A DNA stretch of 64,000 nt from an uncultured Eubacterium sp. (GTDB lineage: Bacteria > Bacillota > Clostridia > Lachnospirales > Lachnospiraceae), in the NCBI GenBank assembly GCA_947178105.1, contig CAMWXD010000013.1, forward strand, positions 16,675 through 80,674. Reading direction: 5' to 3'. Under the pieces are notes generated by a model. That model was given only the letters and a program-made list of their open reading frames with translations, did no database searches and was not told the origin of the DNA. Shown here one piece after another: positions 58,973 to 64,000 of this stretch (positions are counted from its first letter, which is position 1; each line of letters opens with the position of its first letter). The position numbers and the translations under genes are program-made.

Positions 58973-61630
58973 TTATTTGAGCATTCCTTTTAAAGCAGCG
59001 GCCGCTTCTTTCAGCGCCTCGTCGATGCCTGCCGGGTTTTTTCCGCCTGCCTGCGCCATATTCGCACGTCCGCCGCCACCGCCGCCGACTTTGCCTGCTG
59101 CCGCCTTGATCAGATTGCCTGCATGGGCGCCGGCTGCCATTGCCGCATCCGTTGCCATAGCGGCAAGATTGACTTTGCCGTTTACGTCTGAGGCAAGCAG
59201 GATTACGCCTTCGCCCAGCTTTGCCTTTAACTGGTCGCCAAGATCCCGCAGGCCGTTCATATCCACGCCGGATACTTTTGCAGCAAGGAACTTGACGCCG
59301 CCAATCTCTTGTACCTGGTTCATGACGTCTCCAAGCGCTTCTTTTGCTGCCTGGGATTTTAACGCCTCATTTTCACTGGCAAGCGAGCGAAGCTCCGCCA
59401 TTAAATGCTCCAGTTTTTCGATCAGGTTTGCCGGGGTTGCCTTTACTGCCTTTGCCGCATCCGCAAGCGTCTGTTCGATTTTATCATAATACGCAAAGAC
59501 CGCATCGCTCGTCAGCGCCTCAATCCTGCGCACGCCAGCGGCTACGCCGCCTTCTGAGACGATCTTAAACGCCGTAATCGCATTCGTATTGCCTACATGC
59601 GTACCGCCGCATAATTCGACCGAAAAATCGCCCATACGCACAACGCGGACGGTTTCGCCGTATTTCTCGCCGAATAATGCCATTGCTCCGGTTTTTTTCG
59701 CTTCTTCCAGCGTCATGACATCGGTCTGTACCGGGAGCGCCGCCGCTATTTTTTCATTGACAAGCGCCTCTACCCTATTTAATTCTTCCTGCGTCATCGC
59801 TGAAAAATGGGTAAAGTCAAACCGCAGCTTGTCCGGCGTGACCTCAGAACCAGCCTGTTCCACATGTGCGCCCAATACGTCCCGCAGCGCTTTTTGCAGC
59901 AAATGCGTCGCACTGTGGTTTTTTTCGATCCGCGCCCGTCTGCCGGCATCTACCCGCAGGCTTACTTCATCACCGGTTTTTAACATCCCGCTTGTACAAA
60001 CTCCGATATGCCCGACCTTTCCGCCAAGCAGCTTAATCGTATCCTCAACCTTGAATACGCCGTCTTTTGTCTGGATCGTGCCGGTATCGCCGATCTGCCC
60101 GCCCATTGCTGCATAAAACGGGGTCTTTTCCACAATAATTGTCCCCCGCCCGCCGTCAGACAATGCTTCTGTAAGCTCTGTCTCTGTTGTCATGACTGTA
60201 ATGACAGAAGTATCCAAAAGGCGCCCATACCCGGTAAATTCCGTCGTAATGGCAGGATCGATCGATTCGTATACCGTCACGTCCGCACCCATATAATTAG
60301 TCGCTTTACGCGCTTTGCGCGCTTTTGTGCGCTGCTGTTCCATACAGGCGTAAAAACCGTCCTCGTCGATCGTAAAGCCTTTTTCCTCCAAAATCTCCTC
60401 GGTCAGGTCGATCGGGAAGCCAAACGTATCATACAGCTTAAACGCATCTTCCCCGGAAAGCACCTTAGAGCCATTTTCTTCCATTGCCTGCTGCATTTGT
60501 GCAAGAATTGCCAGCCCCTGGTCGATCGTTTTATTAAATTTCTCTTCTTCCTGTGTCAGAACTTTAAAAATAAATTCCTTTTTCTCCTCCAGCTCCGGAT
60601 AGCCGTCACTGCTTTCGGCAATGACCGTACTGCTAAGCTGTGCCAGAAACGTCCCCGCAATGCCAAGCATCCGCCCATGCCTTGCCGCACGCCGGATCAG
60701 GCGCCGCAGCACATAGCCTCGCCCTTCATTGGAAGGCATAATGCCGTCCGATACCATAAACGTCGCGCTGCGGATATGGTCTGTAATCAGGCGGATCGAC
60801 ACATCGTCCAGCTCGTCTGCATGGTAGGCCTTCCCGGACAGCTCGCACACTTTATCCCGAATCGCCTTCATCGTGTCAATGTCAAACACAGAATCCACGT
60901 CCTGCATCACCACTGCAAGCCGCTCCAGCCCCATCCCGGTATCGATATTTTTCTGCGCCAGCTCTTCATAATTGCCCTTTCCGTCGCCGTCAAACTGGGT
61001 AAATACGTTGTTCCATACTTCCATATAACGGTCGCAGTCACAGCCTACCTTACAGTCCGCTTTTTTGCATCCATATGCTTCCCCGCGGTCATAATAGATC
61101 TCTGAACAAGGCCCGCAAGGCCCCGCGCCATGCTCCCAGAAATTGTCGCATTTGCCGTTTTCATCCCGGTAAAACCGCGTAATCCGCTCCGACGGAATAC
61201 CGATCTCTTTGTTCCAGATCTCAAACGCTTCTTCATCCTCGCCATAAATAGACGGATACAGCCGCTCCGGCTCTAATCCCAGCACTTCGGTAAAAAATTC
61301 CCACGACCACGCGATCGCTTCGTGCTTAAAATAATCCCCAAAAGAAAAATTGCCGAGCATCTCAAAAAAAGTCAGATGCCTTGCCGTCTTGCCTACATTT
61401 TCTATATCCCCGGTACGGATACATTTCTGGCAAGTCGCCACACGCTTTTTCGGCGGTATCTCCTGCCCTGTAAAATATGGCTTTAGCGGAGCCATTCCCG
61501 CATTGATTAACAGCAGGCTGTTATCGTTGTGCGGTACTAAAGAAAAGCTTTTCATAGCCAGATGCTCTTTGCTTTCAAAAAAATCCAGAAACATTCTGCG
61601 TAGTTCATTTACGCCGTAACTCTTTTTCAC
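58973..61630 (-). CDS. alaS: Alanyl-tRNA synthetase
   Basis: The 885-residue product has the class II core (MFLDFFESKEHLAMKS, HNDNSLLLINAGMAPLKPYF), editing domain motifs HSATHLL and CGGTHV, and the C-Ala domain with a Gly-rich stretch (GKVGGGGGGRANMAQAGG). It charges tRNA-Ala and clears Ser and Gly mischarges. The length is normal. No T-box leader is evident in the short upstream gap. Confidence 0.98.
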   Translation of the reverse strand: MKKSYGVNELRRMFLDFFESKEHLAMKSFSLVPHNDNSLLLINAGMAPLKPYFTGQEIPPKKRVATCQKCIRTGDIENVGKTARHLTFFEMLGNFSFGDYFKHEAIAWSWEFFTEVLGLEPERLYPSIYGEDEEAFEIWNKEIGIPSERITRFYRDENGKCDNFWEHGAGPCGPCSEIYYDRGEAYGCKKADCKVGCDCDRYMEVWNNVFTQFDGDGKGNYEELAQKNIDTGMGLERLAVVMQDVDSVFDIDTMKAIRDKVCELSGKAYHADELDDVSIRLITDHIRSATFMVSDGIMPSNEGRGYVLRRLIRRAARHGRMLGIAGTFLAQLSSTVIAESSDGYPELEEKKEFIFKVLTQEEEKFNKTIDQGLAILAQMQQAMEENGSKVLSGEDAFKLYDTFGFPIDLTEEILEEKGFTIDEDGFYACMEQQRTKARKARKATNYMGADVTVYESIDPAITTEFTGYGRLLDTSVITVMTTETELTEALSDGGRGTIIVEKTPFYAAMGGQIGDTGTIQTKDGVFKVEDTIKLLGGKVGHIGVCTSGMLKTGDEVSLRVDAGRRARIEKNHSATHLLQKALRDVLGAHVEQAGSEVTPDKLRFDFTHFSAMTQEELNRVEALVNEKIAAALPVQTDVMTLEEAKKTGAMALFGEKYGETVRVVRMGDFSVELCGGTHVGNTNAITAFKIVSEGGVAAGVRRIEALTSDAVFAYYDKIEQTLADAAKAVKATPANLIEKLEHLMAELRSLASENEALKSQAAKEALGDVMNQVQEIGGVKFLAAKVSGVDMNGLRDLGDQLKAKLGEGVILLASDVNGKVNLAAMATDAAMAAGAHAGNLIKAAAGKVGGGGGGRANMAQAGGKNPAGIDEALKEAAAALKGMLK

Positions 61631-61699
61631 GTTGTACGTCCTCCAATATTCATCTAATACGAATGCTGCCCTGATGCAAACATACTTTGAAGCGCAGCT

Positions 61700-61855
61700 T
61701 TAACGCTTTCCGGTATGAATGCGTACCGTAGACGCCGCTTTCGCTTCTTTATTTTCGCGGAGCGCCTTTCCCGCCTTTACTCCTGCCAGCGCAATCACCG
61801 CATATACAACCACCTTGATGGCATACTCCAAAAAACTGCCTAAAAATGCTCCCAT
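61700..61855 (-). CDS. 51-residue single-helix membrane protein
   Basis: The ATG at 61855 follows GGAGGAAATTCTC. The product (MGAFLGSFLEYAIKVVVYAV) has one membrane helix (about 5-27), then a charged tail (KAGKALRENKEAKAAS). It lies upstream of alaS on the same strand, 69 bases away. No family is recognised. Confidence 0.65.
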   Translation of the reverse strand: MGAFLGSFLEYAIKVVVYAVIALAGVKAGKALRENKEAKAASTVRIHTGKR

Positions 61856-61991
61856 GAGAATTTCCTCCTGTTCTGTTGTTCTGTTTGTATTTATAATGGA
61901 ACAGCCTCCTATGTCCTGAACGGAAACCGATGCATATGTGAATTATTATAATCTTCTTTGCGGGTGATTTCAACTGGTTTTGTGTTTTTTG

Positions 61992-62020
61992 TTGCACAAT
62001 TACGCCCTTTCGCATATACT
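61992..62020 (+). promoter_or_regulatory. Promoter of the repeat-rich protein gene
   Basis: TTGCAC (61992-61997), 17 bases and TATACT (62015-62020), 28 bases upstream of the ATG at 62048. Confidence 0.7.
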
Positions 62021-62047
62021 GTATACAAAAGGGGATCAGGTAGTTTT

Positions 62048-62926
62048 ATGGAGCAAACAAATCAGGCAAAGGAAATGCATCAGACAAACCATGTAAACGA
62101 AATACATCAGACAAACCATACCGATCAAAGAAATGAGGAAGGACACACAAACCAGGAGGTTCAGACAGGACAAATGAACCAGGTGCATCAAGCAGCAAAT
62201 CCAATGAACCAGATGCATCAAACAGCAAATCCAATGAACCAGATGCATCAAGCTGCAAGCCAAATGAACCAGATGCATCAGGTGAACCAGACATATCAAA
62301 TACGCCAAATGCCCCATGCCGACCAAACAAACCAGATGCATCAAACGGAAAGCCTGGCCGCATCCGCGATGCCGAATCGAAATGTGATCCGGGTATTTTC
62401 TGCTTTGGTAGAGGAAATCTCCCGCGATCGTGGTACAACCTTTGTAACCATCTCCTATCAAAACTGCGACGGATGCGCCGTGCCTTCAGACACCGTGCGG
62501 CTCGTTGTCAGCCAGGATACCGATATTTACAACGAACAAGGGCAAAGGATCCGCGCCAATGAATTGTCCCGCGGCATGACCGTAGACGCCAGCTTTTCGT
62601 CCGCAATGACAAGGAGCATCCCGCCGCAGGCGCAGGCATTTTTTATTCGGGTCACAGCAAGGGCTCCCCAGACAGAAACAATGACCGGCAGGATCGCGCA
62701 GGTCAACGCACGCGGACGCTTTATCATCGTAATGGCAAACCAAAACCCTGCTTCTGCAATCCGGTTTCAGATCAGCCCGGATACAGTCATATTAGACTTT
62801 TGGGGAAGGCGTACCAACCTGGCTTCGCTGCGGCCGGGGCTTCGGGTAAGGGTAGAACATGCTTCCTTTATGACGGCAAGCATTCCGCCGCAGACGACGG
62901 CGTTTGTGGTGCAGATGATACGGTAG
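62048..62926 (+). CDS. Asn/Gln/Met/His-rich repeat protein with a twofold C-terminal domain
   Basis: The 292-residue product has a low-complexity N-terminus (about 1-105) with repeated NPMNQMHQTA-like units (codons at about 62167-62290), rich in Asn, Gln, Met and His. The C-terminal part has two similar halves: NVIRVFSALVEEISRDRGTT with ARMT-like SSAMTRSIPPQAQAF, and GRIAQVNARGRFIIVMANQN with HASFMTASIPPQTTAF. No signal peptide is seen. Function unknown. His/Met-rich repeats could bind metal, but this is inference. Confidence 0.75.
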   Translation: MEQTNQAKEMHQTNHVNEIHQTNHTDQRNEEGHTNQEVQTGQMNQVHQAANPMNQMHQTANPMNQMHQAASQMNQMHQVNQTYQIRQMPHADQTNQMHQTESLAASAMPNRNVIRVFSALVEEISRDRGTTFVTISYQNCDGCAVPSDTVRLVVSQDTDIYNEQGQRIRANELSRGMTVDASFSSAMTRSIPPQAQAFFIRVTARAPQTETMTGRIAQVNARGRFIIVMANQNPASAIRFQISPDTVILDFWGRRTNLASLRPGLRVRVEHASFMTASIPPQTTAFVVQMIR

Positions 62927-63233
62927 GCAGTTTTATAAAATTACAGCTACGAATCCGGCTCTATGCTGCTGGCGGACTGCCAGTGCCAAAGGCAGTCCCT
63001 GAGCCGGGTTTTGGCTTCTCTACTGGTATCCATAATCAGGCGCTATGCAGCGTATGCCTCACAAGATAGTTTAGTTTTTTCGATTCAGTTTTAAAATGTC
63101 TTGAAAAGAAATTGTCTGAATTTTAGAATATTCTGATTTTTTATTCCATTATCCACAATTTTAAATATATTCCATAATATTCTTAAAATCAGATCAGTAC
63201 ATTTTAACACAAAAAATATGGCCATAACAATCT
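62927..63233. other. Intergenic region with a nested hairpin and AT-rich stretch
   Basis: After the repeat protein, 62955-63007 can form a nested hairpin (CCGGCTC/GAGCCGG outside, GGACTGCC/GGCAGTCC inside). From about 63090 the sequence is strongly AT-rich with imperfect inverted repeats. No ORF is supported. Confidence 0.6.
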
Positions 63234-63401
63234 TTAAGCCTTTTTCTTACGATTTCGCTGCACAACCGCACTCTTAAATGCCTTCATCATGGCTGGTGAC
63301 AATTCTTGACAATCCTCATCAAAATTTATAGGACTTTTTTTTGCCTCTTCAACTTCTTTAAGTTGTTCTTCTGTAGGTTTTTGTCCACTTTCAACAAACA
63401 T
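63234..63401 (-). CDS. 55-residue protein paired with the XRE gene
   Basis: The product (MFVESGQKPTEEQLKEVEEA) has an acidic middle (FDEDCQELSPAMMKAFKSAV) and a basic end (RNRKKKA). Its ATG overlaps the XRE stop by 11 bases, so the two are translated together. It may be the small partner of a toxin-antitoxin-like or regulatory pair; this is inference. Confidence 0.6.
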   Translation of the reverse strand: MFVESGQKPTEEQLKEVEEAKKSPINFDEDCQELSPAMMKAFKSAVVQRNRKKKA

Positions 63402-63987
63402 TCCTAATCTCGCTTTCTATAATATTAAATCTCATAAACTCAGGAATTGCTTCCTTCAAACACTGTTCTTTCACATCGAGCGAAACATCCAGTTTTGCAG
63501 CAAGGATAACATCCCTTGGATATAATGGCTCTGACAGCGTGCAATTCCTTATATCCTCATAATCATTACACAATGGAAGATCATTTTCCCTGCTTAAATA
63601 GTCCACCATCGCCAAAAGATAAAAACTTTCCCGATACCATTTTCTTTCCCAATAAATCCTTATTCGATTTTCCTTCAAAGTATCAACAATAAAGTCGATA
63701 TCTCCTTTATCTTTTACTAAATGACAGATATTACTTTTATAAATTTCAAAATCTCTTACATCTGATGTATCCTCATTTTCCTTAAAACATTCTGCCAGAA
63801 GTTCTTCCATTGCCACATTGAGCATTTTGGCTAATTTATATAGCGTTTCTGCCGTACACTTTTCAATTCTCGTCTTACCCTTTACGATGTCCAACAGCGT
63901 AGTATATGGCACATGGCTTTTTTTTGCACATTGATAAACAGAAAGCTGCTTTTCCTTTAACAAACTCATCAATTCCATTTCTTGCAT
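63391..63987 (-). CDS. XRE-family regulator with helical C-terminal domain
   Basis: The 198-residue product has an N-terminal helix-turn-helix (about 6-62: LSVYQCAKKSHVPYTTLLDI, then CTAETLYKLAKMLNVAMEEL) and a C-terminal part with FEIYKSNICHLVKDKGDIDF and YPRDVILAAKLD. The codon use is AT-rich compared with the rest of the window. It overlaps the 55-residue gene. No toxin domain is recognised in the C-terminus. Confidence 0.75.
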   Translation of the reverse strand: MQEMELMSLLKEKQLSVYQCAKKSHVPYTTLLDIVKGKTRIEKCTAETLYKLAKMLNVAMEELLAECFKENEDTSDVRDFEIYKSNICHLVKDKGDIDFIVDTLKENRIRIYWERKWYRESFYLLAMVDYLSRENDLPLCNDYEDIRNCTLSEPLYPRDVILAAKLDVSLDVKEQCLKEAIPEFMRFNIIESEIRNVC

Positions 63988-64000
63988 CTCCGTTTCATTG

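Overview
The window reads as a chromosomal segment of a spore-forming, low-to-mid GC Gram-positive of the class Clostridia, most likely a Lachnospiraceae-type gut anaerobe. The support is the SpoIIGA/SigE/SigG/YqfC/YqfD/Spo0E sporulation set, a Clostridia-style division and cell wall cluster, AGGAGG ribosome binding sites, CIRCE-controlled groESL and lipobox lipoproteins. No rRNA, tRNA, CRISPR array, transposase or integrase was recognised. Most genes lie on the minus strand. This placement is inference from gene content; no database was searched.

Left part (1-9.3 kb): a truncated sugar-type solute-binding lipoprotein, then a minus-strand chain yqfC, yqfD, phoH, an HD-like membrane protein, a 19-codon mini-ORF, ybeY, a DUF3048 lipoprotein and a SpoVB/MurJ-type flippase, with a dCMP deaminase at its head. 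The HD-like protein occupies the usual place of the cyclic-di-AMP phosphodiesterase PgpH but has lost the HD dyad.

Accessory stretch (9.3-18 kb): a short NeuB-like synthase, a GNAT-like acyltransferase, a decaying tandem array of a PD-(D/E)XK-like gene (one full copy, one truncated copy, one fragment), a coiled-coil protein, a GNAT acetyltransferase and a large two-component system.

Sporulation and sugar block (18-28 kb): sigG on the plus strand behind a sigma-G-like promoter; then a bgl operon (licT, bglF, bglA) with a LicT-type antiterminator/terminator leader, a D,D-carboxypeptidase, a beta-CASP metallo-hydrolase, and spoIIGA-sigE. SigE and SigG, usually neighbours in this group, are about 8 kb apart and in opposite orientation.

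Division and wall cluster (28-40 kb): mraZ, rsmH, ftsL, two class B penicillin-binding proteins, mraY, murD, ftsW, ftsQ and ftsZ, all on the minus strand and led by a promoter with three GTGG repeats at 10-base spacing (MraZ operator). Beside it lies a Spo0E-like gene with three helically phased Spo0A boxes.

Right part (40-64 kb): housekeeping genes (thrS, purA, groESL, alaS), a polar amino acid ABC transporter divergent from a candidate C-rich small RNA, a Gld-type ABC exporter with a fused permease/GldG protein, DegV, a HAD hydrolase, small uncharacterised proteins, an Asn/Gln/Met/His-rich repeat protein, and an AT-rich edge with an XRE regulator overlapping a 55-residue basic protein. The least explained items are the HD-like protein with its mini-ORF, the candidate small RNA, the Spo0A-box promoter, the nuclease-like array and the XRE/55-residue pair.
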